A stretch of 64,000 nucleotides of DNA from Notospermus geniculatus (taxonomy: Eukaryota; Nemertea; Pilidiophora; Heteronemertea; Lineidae): NCBI GenBank assembly GCA_002633025.1, contig NMRB01000856.1, positions 102,844 to 166,843 of the forward strand, written 5' to 3'. The notes under the pieces were generated by a model, which saw nothing but the letters and a program-made list of their open reading frames with translations, made no database searches and was not told the DNA's origin. The translations under genes were made by a program, and so were the position numbers. Numbering within the stretch: position 1 is the stretch's first letter; every line of letters starts with the position of its first letter. Positions 31,791 to 43,672 of the stretch are shown here, in pieces.

Positions 31791-32375
31791 AAGAAGTCCC
31801 TTATCTTTGCTGGTCTTCACGTCGCTGCTTCCACACTTCGTTTGCAGTGTGCACGCAGCCTTACTTGGATTTTAGACCCTCGTTTTAGACCGTGATGGAG
31901 GTAGTGTGGCAGAGAAGGGCTCTGATGACCTTGAACGCCAGATATACCCCTATACACCAGATAGCACAGTAAATTTGATGACCAACCTACATACATTTAT
32001 GTAGATTCAGGGTCAAATGATTTGGGGGTATAAATGGCGTCAGGGGTCATAGCCACAAGTGAAGGGTAGATCTTAAGCCCGTGTCCAGAGGGTGTTGGTG
32101 TTATTGTATTTCCCTGTGAAGGATGTGTTAGAATAGAGGACTGGTGTAACTGGTCAAAAGACGTTGTGGCCCATTTCCACTACGACAGTTGTCGTCGTGT
32201 TAGCGGCGAGGGGAGCAGTGTTCACAGGATTCTGGTAGGGTGTCCTTCGATAATTTAGCAAATCGTTGTGTGTGTGTCTGTGCCTGTGAAAACCGCCAAG
32301 CAGGGATTACGGTGGAAACGGCTGTCGTGGAAATGGGTGTTATTGGTCCGGGGCGGTGTACGACTTTGGGGGGTA

Positions 32376-32615
32376 CTAGACGATTCTCGAATTCGCAGAT
32401 CTGCACACTTCCGCCGGAATCACAACCTCGGTCTGAAACTGAATGACGTGATGCAGAGAACCCCACGACAGTGACTTCGATGACGTTGTGTTGGAGTCGA
32501 ACAATGCTGAATCATGGATTGCGTCACGTCAGCTGGTTTCAGACCGAGGTTGTGTTTGCGATTTCGGCGGAGGTGCGCTGATCTTTCTTGTTTATGAGAA
32601 ATTTGAGATTTGTCT
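32376..32615. mobile_element. ACTTCCGCCG-family MITE (duplicate of 17968)
   Basis: Same element, a few substitutions. Confidence 0.55.
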
Positions 32616-33184
32616 ACAGGTTAGCGCAGATGTTAGAGTCGGTGTGTGTGTGTGCATTTAGAATAGATCCCCTGATCCCCCCAAGACCATCCAGGGTGTT
32701 GTTGGTATTTGGCATGGATAAAGTTGCTGTGAAATGATGTAAGACAAAGACTGGTGGGGGTGGCGTTAGTGGCGGCATTAGTGACGGGGATTTTATTTGC
32801 CCCCTGGTGGGAAAAGTTGTTTTGCAGTGATGTCTGGGGCCATATTCATGAAGCGTTCACAACTTTGAGAGCATGTAAATGTATCGTTGGCTGCATAATT
32901 ATGTAAGGCGGTCTTGGGAAACCTGTCAGATGTCGCGTTTGACGAAAGTGTTAATGGCGTTGGTGAACCCGCTCATTTCAATCGCTGAAATGTATAGTAA
33001 CAGGTAAACAGTGGCAAATCAATGCACAGGCAATCTGACAACCCTTGTTGATCATTCAGCGACATCCGACAGGGTTTCCTAGACCGTCTCACATGTATTC
33101 CTGATTGTCCAAAGACTGCCTTACAATAGATTTGCACGCTCCCAAAGCTGTGAGGGCGTTGAGAATATGGATGGTGCCTGGCGT

Positions 33185-33600
33185 TGGTTCCTGGCGTATA
33201 GAGGTTTCCCACGTGACGTCATCAAGGCCGCGTTGGCCGTCAAATTCAATTGACCACGTGTTTCCTGAAGGAACGTCACGATGACGCGATGACGTTATTT
33301 CGGGTCATGTCTCGTCGCGTCAGGCGGAACGTCAATCCACGTGTAGCACCCTATTGACGCCAGTTTGCGTCATTTTGACGGCCAGTCACATGACTTGATG
33401 ACGTCTGTGGGATTCCTCTATAGAGGCTAGGCACGTGACGTCATCAGCCCGCGTGCTGCGATGTGACGCCATGTTGGATGGAACGTTCTGACATTCTGAC
33501 GCAGCGCATGTGACGGTCTGCTCCGTCCATTTTCCATCCAGCATGGCGGCATACCCGTTGATGACGTCATTTGATGACGTCAGTGCATAGCCTCTATTGA
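33185..33600. mobile_element. TGACGTCA-dense MITE pair (duplicate of 20255)
   Basis: Same as copy 1 with an extra TTGATGACGTCA unit near 33560. Confidence 0.5.
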
Positions 33601-33651
33601 AGTTTTAGTGATGATACTCCGTTACTATGGTAACCCTCCGCCTGTTTTCAG

Positions 33652-33685
33652 GTTATGGACCTGAGTGATAATCACATGGTATTTG
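33652..33685 (+). CDS. RAB27: RAB27 copy 2, candidate first coding mini-exon
   Basis: Identical to 20695-20728 (ATG at 33655), with the same acceptor and donor. It joins in frame to the exon beginning at 34926, adding 13 residues before the internal Met. The two copies are too similar for this conservation to be independent support. The reading frame and splice sites are the evidence. Confidence 0.45.
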
Positions 33686-34933
33686 GTAAGTCCCCAAAAT
33701 CTGAAAATAATCTGTAAGGCCTGAAAAAAACTGTTATCTTTTACTGGTGTCAGGTGAATGGTTGACTTTCCAGCTGTTAGAGGGCACCACTATTTAGCGG
33801 CCCAAGAACATCATGGAATACAGGATATTCCTCTAAAAGAGTGCAGCACCTGACGGGACAGCGTCCAAGACGTCCCTCATGTCATTCATGATGTTTTGAG
33901 GCGAGACGAAAAAAGATCAGATTGTGTCACGACGTCATGATCGCTGAAACAACCGGAATTTTTTCGAGTCACGTCATGCGTTCAGAAATGACGTGCGGGA
34001 CATCATGACGCTGTCCCGTCAGGTGCTGCGCTCTTTTGGAGCGATAGAGTCTATTTGATGTCACAGAGATAAAGTGGAGCCCTCTATAGCCCGTTTTACA
34101 CAACAAGTTTTCAACCATGCTCGACCCTGGTGGTATTATGGGAAACTTTACTGTCGTTAGAGGCCACCACCAGTTAGCGGGCGTAGAACGTCATAAATCT
34201 AACATCACAGATATAGCCCACGACCTCATGTCGTTATGGATAACGTTGTGGCGGCATGCGCTTTGTTTTAACGCTGAAGAATGATTTTGCCAGCATCCAG
34301 TTTTGGGTTTCTAAATGGTCCTGTGATAATTCTGCCATATCAGAACGCTGGCTTGTCGCAGTTGGCAGTGCTTTGAATCAGTGCGATGATGTTGGCATAT
34401 GAATTTAATCGTGTGTCTGTCGCAGATATTCGGTGTCTAAAGTTTGAATTAAGCGTGCGCCATCAGAGACAGCTCTATAGCGCGATTTTACTTCATTTTG
34501 ACAACATTTCACATGATTTCAAAGGTTAAATCGTAACCTAGAGCACCTCGCCTCGATGATGATGATGGTGAAAAATGATCCGTGTTATGATTGGCCATAT
34601 CAAGATTGTAGTCTCAACTTCACTTCATAAAGGAGGAGATGTGTACGTGAATCCAGCGCCAGTCGTGACAGTAAATAGCCTGCTCACGATTACCATGGCG
34701 ATCATTACTTCCTGTCTTCTGCTGTTGCTTAGTAACGCTGCACGGTGCCATGATGCGCTGCGATAGATTTGCAAACCTTTCTCATTTATATTTCGATGTG
34801 AGTTATTCGTATGAATTTAGAAATAAGAATTTCAGTTTGTGTTGTGTCTGAGTTCATTGATGGGCCACCTGGTGGCAGCACCTGTCCTGTAGCCTCAGTT
34901 TGATGATTTCTTTCTATCGTTTCAGATCTAGAA

Positions 34934-37900
34934 ATGGGAGATTCGACGGTCATGACGCATTCAAACTCCTCGCAAGGAGATTATGACTACCTGATTAAGT
35001 TCCTTGCTTTAGGTAGGTGGCGCCACTCCTAGGATCGGATTAATAACTGAAGGCCACTTGGATGGGGTCTTTTACTTGCCCTTGCAAAGAAACAAGGTAC
35101 AAGACACCATGGCTTACTGTCCCATCAGCCAATCATAGTTGACAGTGAGAAACAGATATTCTGATTGGTTCTAAAGATTTTGCACTCGACAATGTTGTAA
35201 AACGGCCGAGATTTATCGCTGTGTGTTCTTCTCTTCATCGCCAGGTGATTCCGGTGTCGGCAAGACGAGTTTTCTCTACCAGTACACGGACGGAACGTTC
35301 AACAATAGATTTATCTCAACAGTCGGAATAGACTTTAGAGAAAAACGCATCGTGAGTATGGTGACCTCCACCCCATAATATGTATCAAAATCTGGAACCG
35401 AATAAAGTTAAAACCTCCCTCAGCGGACACCTACTATATTGAGGACATCAAAGCTTGGTTCCTAATTGCACTCAGCCAACACAACATCTCTTAAACTCCC
35501 TACGCAGTTGTGTACCGCGCCCCCTTCGGTTTACCCGCTCTCCACAACTGCTTTACTTCGTGGAAGTCGCCGCGTTTGGTCAACAGATGGCGTCATGGCC
35601 TGGCGCGAGATTTACAGCCTATCAGCACGCTGCTTTCAGAACTCTTTGGCCCGTTGGCAACGGATGTTCTTGTGCTACCATGGCTACGAACCGCTCGGCC
35701 AATGAAAAAGTGTCTCAGGCCAGCTTGGTTACCGGTTGCTCGGTGCTCTCATTGGTCGACTCTCTCAGCGCCATCTGTTGACCGAACACGGCGAATTTTA
35801 CGAAGTTAAGCAGTTGTGGAGAGCGGGTAAACCGTGAAGGGGGCGCGGTACACAACTGCGTAGGGAGTTTAAACATCTCTATAAAGATATGAAAGTTCAG
35901 TCCCAAACTGTTTGTTTCTTTTTTGACCCCTGTAATCAGGACTCCTCTCAATTCAGGACAGTATGGGTCAGTCTCAAGGGTGTCCTCAATAGAGAGGTTG
36001 TTGTGTGTAATGTCACCTCCTCTCCGTCCTCCCATAGTCTTCATACGCTCGCACACAAAATGCGAGGTAAAAGCCCATGTTGTTGGAGAATGTTTAGTAT
36101 CCGTGACAACGCCGCGTGGATTCAAACCCACGATTTCTCGGTCTTGTTGCCTGCACTCAACACCGCACCATACTCTCCCATTTTAATGTTTCAATAAATT
36201 TTTATAATGATTGGATTCCAGGTCCACCGGGCCCCGGCAATCGACGGCACAGTTGGTCGAAGTCAAAGAATACATTTACAACTGTGGGACACAGCTGGTC
36301 AGGAAAGGTAAGATCTCTCTTCTGGGGACCTCCTTGTTGGGCACCTCCTGGGTGGGGAACACTCCTTGTTGGGGAACCTCCTTGTTGGGGAACCTCCTTG
36401 TTGGGGAACCTCCTTGTTGGGGAACCTCCTTGCTGGAGGACCTCCTTGTTGGAGACCTCCTTGCTTAGGGACCTCCGGTTTATGAGTTAAAAGAACCTGT
36501 CACTTTGATTATTTTCATGTTTATTTCTCATTTTCAGATTTCGTAGTTTAACGACGGCGTTTTTCCGTGATGCCATGGGGTTCTTATTACTCTTTGACTT
36601 GACCAGCGAAACCTCGTTCATGAACACAAGAAATTGGATCTCCCAACTCCAGTTGCATGCATACTGTGATAACCCAGATATTGTGTTGTGTGGGAATAAG
36701 GCAGACTTGGAAGATCAGAGACAGGTGTCGGAGGAACGAGCGAAGGAAATGGCGGAAAAATACGGGTAGGGGACGACTTTACGAATATTGCGGGGATTTT
36801 CGTCTAAATCAGCTTATTCAATCTTCGACAATCATCTCTGTTTTGAGAATTAGGAACTAATTTAGAATCCCTGGAATAAGCCACATTGTACAGTAGGATT
36901 TCCATTGTGTGCTGTGAAGCCCGTCATTTCCATTGTTTGCTGTGGAGCCCGTCATTTCCATTGTTTGCTGTGGAGCCCGTCATTTCCATTGTGTGCTGTG
37001 GAGCCCGTCATTTCCATTGTGTGCTGTGAAGCCCGTCATTTCTGATCGGTTCAGTTTGTCAGAGTGGTCAAGTGGAAACCTCTACTGCCTGTCACCACTA
37101 ATGTCCAGGGTTCGATTCCTCCTCTGGCCCAGTGCTAATATGATAGTGAGGGCAACTCTCGGCATACAATATAGTTTCCTCCATCGCTCTCACTGGTTTC
37201 CTCCTGTATACAAATTGTCATACATTGTCTAAAGACACAATAATGAGCTACTCTCCATTCTAGTTCCGATTGGCGCGAGGTTTATCAACGATAGCTCCGC
37301 AACGGCTGGGCCGATTTTGATGAAACATACGTCAATCGACTTGTCTTTCTTGGAGGTACAGCCATCATCACTGTCATTTTCCCGAAAAACGTGACAGAAA
37401 AAAGTTCTTTCACAAATCACAGTTCGTGTTTACGGCCAAAATGGTGGCCATTTTGAAATGATGCAATGCATCGTGCACGTGTAAACCGCACTGAACAGCA
37501 TAGCGAAATGAAATGGATTTTGAGAAAAGGATCCGTTATGTCGGCCTTATGCGGAAAATGAAGATAGCAGAAAGATACCGGCAAGAAAGAAAAGTCAATT
37601 GATGTATGCTATGTTGAATTTGACCCAGCTGTTGTGGAGATATCGGCTGAAAACCTCGCGCCACGGGGATAAAACCTCGCGCCACGGGGATCTGGAATGA
37701 ACTGTAAGTTACAGCTTTCCATTCAGTATTCTAACCGAAAGTATAAATCTTTTGTTTCCTTCCAGGCTCCCATACTTTGAGACAAGCGCAGCGACGGGTC
37801 AAAACGTTACCAAGGCGATGGAATGTCTGCTTGAACACGTCATGATACGGATGGAACGATGTATCGATAAGTCCCACCTCCCCGGCGTGCGACAAAATCA

Positions 37901-37955
37901 AAAAATATCAGATGCTGATCAAGCTGGACATGACAATAATAAATGTGCGTGTTAA
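34934..37955 (+). CDS. RAB27: RAB27-type small GTPase, copy 2
   Basis: Exons 34926(ATG 34934)-35012, 35245-35351, 36222-36307, 36538-36765 and 37766-37955 have the same phases as copy 1 and give 229 residues. Every coding difference I found against copy 1 is silent (for example TTT/TTC, ATT/ATC, CGC/CGG, TCA/TCG), so the two proteins appear identical, with all GTPase motifs and the KCAC prenylation tail intact. Intron 2 carries a 380-bp element absent from copy 1. Identity of this level fits either a very recent duplication, gene conversion or two haplotypes assembled in tandem. An AATAAA lies at 38341-38346. Confidence 0.95.
35492..35871. mobile_element. Long-TIR MITE, 380 bp, 9-bp TSD, copy 2 only
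   Basis: TAAACTCCCTACGCAGTTGT at the left pairs with ACAACTGCGTAGGGAGTTTA at the right, and the TIRs extend about 100 bp with few mismatches. AACATCTCT flanks both sides (35483-35491 and 35872-35880); copy 1 has it once at 22927-22935. Long TIRs plus a 9-bp TSD fit a Mutator-like (MULE) non-autonomous element. Confidence 0.88.
36311..36478. repeat. 16-bp minisatellite in RAB27 copy 2 intron
   Basis: Counterpart of 23365-23582, with fewer units. Confidence 0.85.
36899..37039. repeat. 28-bp VNTR in RAB27 copy 2 intron
   Basis: Five units against four in copy 1. Confidence 0.85.
37046..37225 (+). mobile_element. tRNA-derived SINE (duplicate of 24125)
   Basis: Same insertion as in copy 1. Confidence 0.6.
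37245..37705. mobile_element. Long-TIR intron element (duplicate of 24325)
   Basis: Same insertion as in copy 1. Confidence 0.55.
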
Positions 37956-38144
37956 TCAAAATGACGTTACTATGGCAACAGAGGAGTTGGCTATTGTTTA
38001 AGTGTTGCTATGGCGATTCCATGTTTGGAGTCTCGTTGGTTTCTTCATTGACAAAAACCTGTGATTTCTTGTTTTAGAAACGGCTTCTGCTTCTGAGAGT
38101 GTCAGGCGGCCTCGTGGACTGACACAAGTTAAAGATATGTTAAT

Positions 38145-38555
38145 ATTGGTTCTGTTACTATGGTGATGCAGCTGTTGCTAATGGATAATACAGTTTCTAC
38201 GGTGATACAGCTGTGACTAGTCTGCATCTCTTTCCGTTGTGATACAGCTTTTCTTCATTGGACCAAGCTTCATGTGGTGATACAGCTGTCAGTGGTGATA
38301 CAGCTGTCACTGGTGATACAGCTGTCACTGTTTGCATGGGAATAAAATCACAGAAATCTTGCTGATCAAATATTCGAAGGTGATAAAGCTGTCTTCTTTG
38401 TCTGTGGTGACACAGCTGTTACTGAACCAGAATGCATCACCATGGTGATACAGCTGTTACCATGGTGATACAGCTGTTACGGATGACATTGCTTGGTGAC
38501 AGAGCTGTTTGCAGTTGTTATTTCCTGTCTCATATTGCACTAGTGATACAGCTGT
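38145..38555. repeat. E-box minisatellite (duplicate of 25218)
   Basis: GTGATACAGCTGT array with two substitutions that create extra perfect CAGCTG cores (38411 and 38387 regions) and one unit fewer in the central run. Confidence 0.8.
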
Positions 38556-38667
38556 TTATACTCATGTAAACATGGTTATGGCATTGACGAAGCTTACATT
38601 GCTTCTGCAGCTATTTTTGTGGGTGAAACACAAAAACATATGACACTGATGATCAACATTTTTCTTC

Positions 38668-39622
38668 TACAGTAACCATGGTAACAGTGGATGTGTTGTG
38701 TATCGCAAATGTATGAATTTCAAAGTAACATGAATGACATTGCTGAAGTTTTTTTTGAGGTACCCTGTAAGAAATCGGCTTCTATTTTGATATATATTAC
38801 TCTATATTTATATAACTGATAATATTCTATCTATTTTTGTTACGTAACGGGTTCATTAGATGTTTCATCCAGAGGCATGACAGATCCTTCGTTATTGCTG
38901 ATTTGTGTGTTCGACATGGCCTTCAGTTCCCAGTCCCCAGATCTGGCGATTATTGTGTTAGATTTTTCCATCAGGGCCAAAGCCATAGCATTACTGGCCC
39001 TGGTAAGTATGGAAGAGGCCATCTCAAGCTACTCATACTCCTCACTTGGATGNGATGACCTTTATGTGCATGTGACATCCAATATGGCCGCTAGGTGGCA
39101 TAACTCCAAAATCATCGAAGTCCTACCTGGGAATGACTTGAACGAGATTGCTCATAACTGATATGTACCTCCCTCTGTCATTGGACTATTATGTCCAACC
39201 CGGTGAGCACATGGTCCATGGACCATTTCATTCTTCTACAGTAACCATGATAACAGTGGATGCGTTGTGTATCGCAAATGTATGAATTTCAAAGTAACAT
39301 GAATGACATTGCTGAAGTTTTTTTGAGGTACCCTGTAAGAAATCGGCTTCTATTTTGATATATATTACTCTATATTTATATAACTAATAATATTCTATCT
39401 ATTTTTGTTACGTAACGGGTTCGTTAGATTTTTCATCCAGAGGCATGACAGATCCTTGGTTATTGCTGATTTGTGTGTTGGACATGGCCTTCAGTTCCCA
39501 GTCCCTAGTTATTGTGTTGTATTTTTCCATCAGGGCCAAAGCCATAGCATTACTGGCCCTGGTAAGTATGGAAGAGGCCATCTCATGCTGCTCATGTTCC
39601 TCACTCGGATGGGGTCTTTTAC
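38668..39622. repeat. Tandem duplication, interrupted by a single N at 39053
   Basis: 38668-39052 (CTACAGTAACCATGGTAACAG to CTCACTTGGATG) recurs at 39235-39620. At 39053 a lone N marks a switch to unrelated sequence, whereas the second copy continues normally into the SINE (GGATGGGGTCTTTTACTTG). The N probably hides a gap of unknown size. Confidence 0.75.
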
Positions 39623-39745
39623 TTGTCCTTGTAAGGGTACAAGGTACAAGCACCACGGCTTACTGTCCCATCCGATGCAATGAAGCACCAGTATGGCCGG
39701 GCTAGATTCGAACCCAGACCTACTGCTTGCTAAGCAGACATGGTG
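39528..39745 (-). mobile_element. tRNA-Ala-like SINE, reverse strand
   Basis: Same family as 62870-63129: body CATCAGGGCCAAAGCCATAGC and tRNA-like head with GATTCGAACCC on the plus strand. Confidence 0.6.
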
Positions 39746-40844
39746 TCAGATCATACGGAGGACCAGTCTACCCTTGGCATGTATCTGATGCACAACCGTC
39801 TGTGTGGGACAGGGAACTAGGGAGGGTGTGTCTGTAAAATATGTGACCCGCTCCAGCAAAAGTAGGCGCAAGTCGCAACCGAGGAAAAGGTTAACGGCCT
39901 TACAACACAATAGCTGGAATGTACGTCTCTGCAGGTTGACAATAGTAGCGGACAGCAGTGATAATAGTTGAGTAAACTGATGATGACTGGTGATGATCAC
40001 CTGCGACTTGCACCTACTTTTGGTAGATCGGGTCACATGAAGGGCTTATTCAGAATATTATCTCTTGACTTGTCAAAGACTGCAACTCGGTGCTCAGGCC
40101 TAGGCCTTGCTAGTCTCTTTCATGCCTCAGTTTATTTATGTGTGTGTATGCTAGTCTAAAACAGCTTGGGTAGCCTAGGCTTATACCAGGCACAGAAATA
40201 AAAACCTGAACTCCTCTCAAATGGTTCAAGGTGGTGCATCTTACTGCATATCAGTGGGGGTGACGCCGATTAAAGGAAGAGCTGTAGTGTGTATTCTCAA
40301 GTATATTATAGTGTAGTAATTGCTTTTACTTCAATCGACATCTTCCCTCTGATTGTAAGTGGTGGTAGTGCAACTTATATTATTTGATACCGACAAGAAA
40401 GACAAATTGATTGGCATATGTTTTTGTCAAATTTGACCCAGCTATTGCAGAGATATCGTTCATAAACCGTGCGTCATTTGGAAGTGGAATGAACAGTAGG
40501 CCTACATGTACACTTCACTAGAGTTTGAATACCGGTACTCGAACTGGAAGGTCACGACGAACCGTTGTTCCTGATAGGCAACGGAAGCGCTATCAGACTT
40601 TCTGTGTGGTCGGCCTTGAAGTTAACAGATGCAGGGCGCACATCTGAGAGAGTAGGCCTACCATGAGGATATTATATTGGCATTCCATCACCCACCAAAA
40701 TTCCGTGCTGTAGATATGGTGCTTATGATAGTGTGCATAAACTTTTGGTGTGAGGACAATCTTGGTCTCCAAAACGCTGTTTTTTTTGTGGCTGTTTGGT
40801 TCGTCTCTCCTACAGATGGCGTGAAAGAAAGTGTTAAATGATGC
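39746..40844. other. Intergenic, repeat fragments only
   Basis: TGTGACCCGCTCCAGCAAAAGTAGGCGCAAGTCGC (39842) recurs in inverted and direct form across the window (for example 9660, 15420, 29890, 39990). 40340-40500 resembles the right arm of the 24325 element. No exon was recognised. Confidence 0.45.
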
Positions 40845-41035
40845 TGGGCTTTAAGAGTGGTGCAGATCAGCACCTCTCACCTAGGAGGTCTCAGGTTCGA
40901 CTCCATTGGAATCAGTTCTTCAGTGATGCGTTGCATAGCCGATATTCCGGCTTCATACTCGCACGCCACCTGTCGGCAAGACGTTTCTTATCCAAACACC
41001 CCCTCCAGATATTCCCACGATCTCTCGATGTTGTA
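40845..41035 (+). mobile_element. tRNA-derived SINE, worn
   Basis: GTGGTGCAGATCAGCACC and B box CAGGTTCGACTCC with a TTCATACTCGCACGCC tail. Confidence 0.45.
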
Positions 41036-41293
41036 CCATATTAACCCCTGCTGATTCTATATGTAAGTGATGTATTCCAAAGATCGTCATGACGGTATTT
41101 CAAACGTGTTGTGGACCATTTAAAATTTCCGCCTTTCGACATGTAGTGTGTATTTTTATCAAGCAGTTCTTCATGTACCAGTAAAACTATTCCATAAACG
41201 TTTGAGAAAACGTGAATCTTTTTGTGGCTTTAATTTAAAGTTCCAATGCTGATTGTAACTTTTTTGCTCATTCTTGAAGTCTGTTGACACCTG

Positions 41294-41494
41294 CACGGGG
41301 GGTGGATCCACGATTTGGGGAAAAGAGGCAGCGCCTTGTGCTAGCAACATTAAAATTTATGGTGATTTTCCAAGATTTGTTACAAATTACAGAATTTCAC
41401 GGTTGATTTTACAGATTTTGTTGGCCCAAAGGAAGGATGCCTGCTCTGGGCGCCACCTCTGGATCTGCACCTGCCACACAGGTGTGGGTGTGCC
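41294..41494. mobile_element. GGATCCA-type MITE, worn
   Basis: GGGGGGTGGATCCACGATTTGGGG on the left and GGCGCCACCTCTGGATCTGCACCTG on the right are inverted and related to 19972-20146. Confidence 0.5.
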
Positions 41495-41665
41495 AGCTGA
41501 GCACCAGCCCCACAAGCCTCTTGTTCATTTCCATGTTATTCCTCTTCTCTTGAATCTTTGTGGAAATTGTATTTTTCTCTCTATTTTTCTACCCGTCTGG
41601 TTTATATTTTACTACTGTGTCATGTGCTAACTTGATGTGAGTGTAACAAGCTAATTCTTTCTTAA

Positions 41666-41871
41666 CTCATCTGCTCCCAGAGTCCAGCAGACGACAACTT
41701 CTGTCCAAGTTTTCTCACATCCTATGGTACCAATTGAAAAATATTTGAAGAAATGTTGTTCCTATCAACCATCTGAAGAATGTTTCTTCAAATTCTTTCC
41801 AATTCATTGCCAAGGATTATAGAAAACTTCAACAGAAGATACCGTCTGCTCCAACCTGGGCGGTAGATGAG
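41666..41871. mobile_element. TTAA-flanked MITE with CTCATCT TIRs, 206 bp
   Basis: CTCATCTGCTCCCAG pairs imperfectly with CTGGGCGGTAGATGAG. TTAA abuts both ends (41662-41665 and 41872-41875). The flanking 70 bp is tandemly repeated just downstream, where GTAACAAGCTATTTCATTC runs straight into TTTAAAGGGGATA, giving the empty site. Confidence 0.72.
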
Positions 41872-42094
41872 TTAAAGGGGATATTACACCATACTTCATG
41901 TGAGTGTAACAAGCTATTTCATTCTTTAAAGGGGATACTACACCATACTCTGTTGTGTTGCATTCAATTTTTCCATCACGGCCCTCTGAATCTTTCCAAC
42001 AAAGATGGCGGCATACTAATTCTCCCACATGACATCGTGGTCATTCATTGTCCAAGCATGGTATAACACGCAACCAAACGTATTCTCTCAGACA

Positions 42095-42190
42095 AGAGGA
42101 GCAGTCAGTCAGGTGACCAATAGGTGTCACTACGGCCCAATTCCCCTAGCGGACCCAGAGCACCAATCGGGAGAATATCTTATTGTATTG
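42095..42190. repeat. Dispersed repeat, inverted relative of 2686-2775
   Basis: TGACCAATAGGTGTCACTACGG to CCAATCGGGAGAATATCTTATTG. Confidence 0.45.
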
Positions 42191-43480
42191 GTCCGCTAGA
42201 ACTTTGCTGCCCTCTTTTGGCGATGTGCTTGGCTGGCTGCTCCTATTAATTTACTGAACTTTTGTGCCATGTCCCGCTTGACCAGCTTAGCATGCCAGTG
42301 GCCGTTGAATGGTATTAAGCTTCTGACGTCATATGGTGAGAACTGTTAGACTGCCATCTTTGTTGGAAAGGTCGACAGACTGTTCCCTTGACCTGTTTCC
42401 TGATCCTTGTTCGCTTGTGACCGCTGAAAAGTAGGCCTAGATTTTATTTTGGGTAGGCCTATTCTCCATGTCCTCTGGAAAAGGATGGCCGTGGAATTGG
42501 ACTTGCTGGACTAATCTCTGATCGCATGATTGGTGCACTATCGACCAATCAGAATAGGCCTACAACCTTTGGTTGGAGACGTTCATGACGTCATTTCGAA
42601 AAAGCTCCCTCTCGCCTTCAGGATTTAGTGCTAACAACCACCTCTCTTAGGACAGAAACCAGAAATAGTGCGCATTGGTTTATGCCGTTATTTCTTAAGA
42701 ATGGGTGGAATTTATCGGCGAAAATCAGCAAGGGTAGAGATCTCTTCATTATCGGGGTTGTGTGCAAAGGAAAGTTTGTCACGTTAGGGCAAGCAAAAAA
42801 ATCTTTAGTTTATCGTCCTCTGCCCGCGCCAATTTCAGCCCCGTGCCAAATTTATTTTTATTTTTTATCAGTGTGAATTTCGCGCCGTGCCGCGTATCAC
42901 AGCGCCACCAAGCGGTAGATCTGTAAACAACAGTTTCCAAAGCATGCTCTACATGCATTTTCAGCGTTTTCATTAACCATCTACAAAATGTAAGTGAACT
43001 GTGGACCTTTTTGGTGACATATCATGTTCAGGAGGAGCTGATTTTGTAATTTCTTCATACCAAAGTAAAATAAAAAATAAAACTAAAAAGTGCCCCCTTG
43101 CCTGCTTTCAAGAACCACTCGGACGATAAACTAAAAATTTTTTTTGCTTGCCCTTTAATCTGCAGCCGTTTGGCGTGGGCGCTTCGGTCTTTGGTCCATG
43201 GCATTTTCCACTCTCATTCAATGCCAGTGCCCAATGCCAATGCCATGTTTCGAACCGACCCCATCCGAGTACGATCGAGTTGCGAATTGACCTGGTTACC
43301 ATGGTTACGAGTTGACCAGTTACCATATTGACCACTCCGTTTTTATTTGGCAAAATAGTGCTGTTGAAATCGACCACTTGTCAGCTGCACCTCGCATACC
43401 TGTTGATCACGCAACACATGGCCGTGAGACTTCTGTCAAACCCGCATAACTCCGTCTGTCCTTGGTTTGACTGAGTACGA
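42191..43480. other. Intergenic, nothing recognised
   Basis: No protein family, RNA or bounded element was identified. Confidence 0.4.
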
Positions 43481-43672
43481 ATGGGCTCGATGTTACGTAA
43501 TACACTCTGTACGTGTCCCATCATCAGACCAATCCTTCGCCCAATTTCTGTCGTCGATCACAGTGTTCGGCCTTGGCTGTATGCAATGTCGGCGTGTGGG
43601 ACTCTGTTCCAATGGTTGATAGTGAAGAAGAGGCATGATAGCGCGTCCTCAGTCACCTCCCCGCTTTTTCTG
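43481..43672 (+). CDS. Candidate exon of unknown protein, weak
   Basis: An open frame from ATG to a consensus donor CT|GTAAGT at 43672-43673 includes a cysteine-rich start and a hydrophobic stretch RPWLYAMSACGTLFQWLIV followed by basic KKRH, which could be a membrane segment. No family was recognised and no partner exon could be joined with certainty. It may be a chance frame. Confidence 0.2.

Larger units (their letters stand above)
28429..38663 (+). repeat. RAB27 segmental copy 2
   Basis: Counterpart of 13949-25755, 10.2 kb. It lacks three elements found in copy 1 and carries a private one at 35492-35871. Confidence 0.92.

Noticed and set aside
31343-31888. 181-codon plus-strand open frame
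   Set aside because: Same MITE read-through as at 16765.
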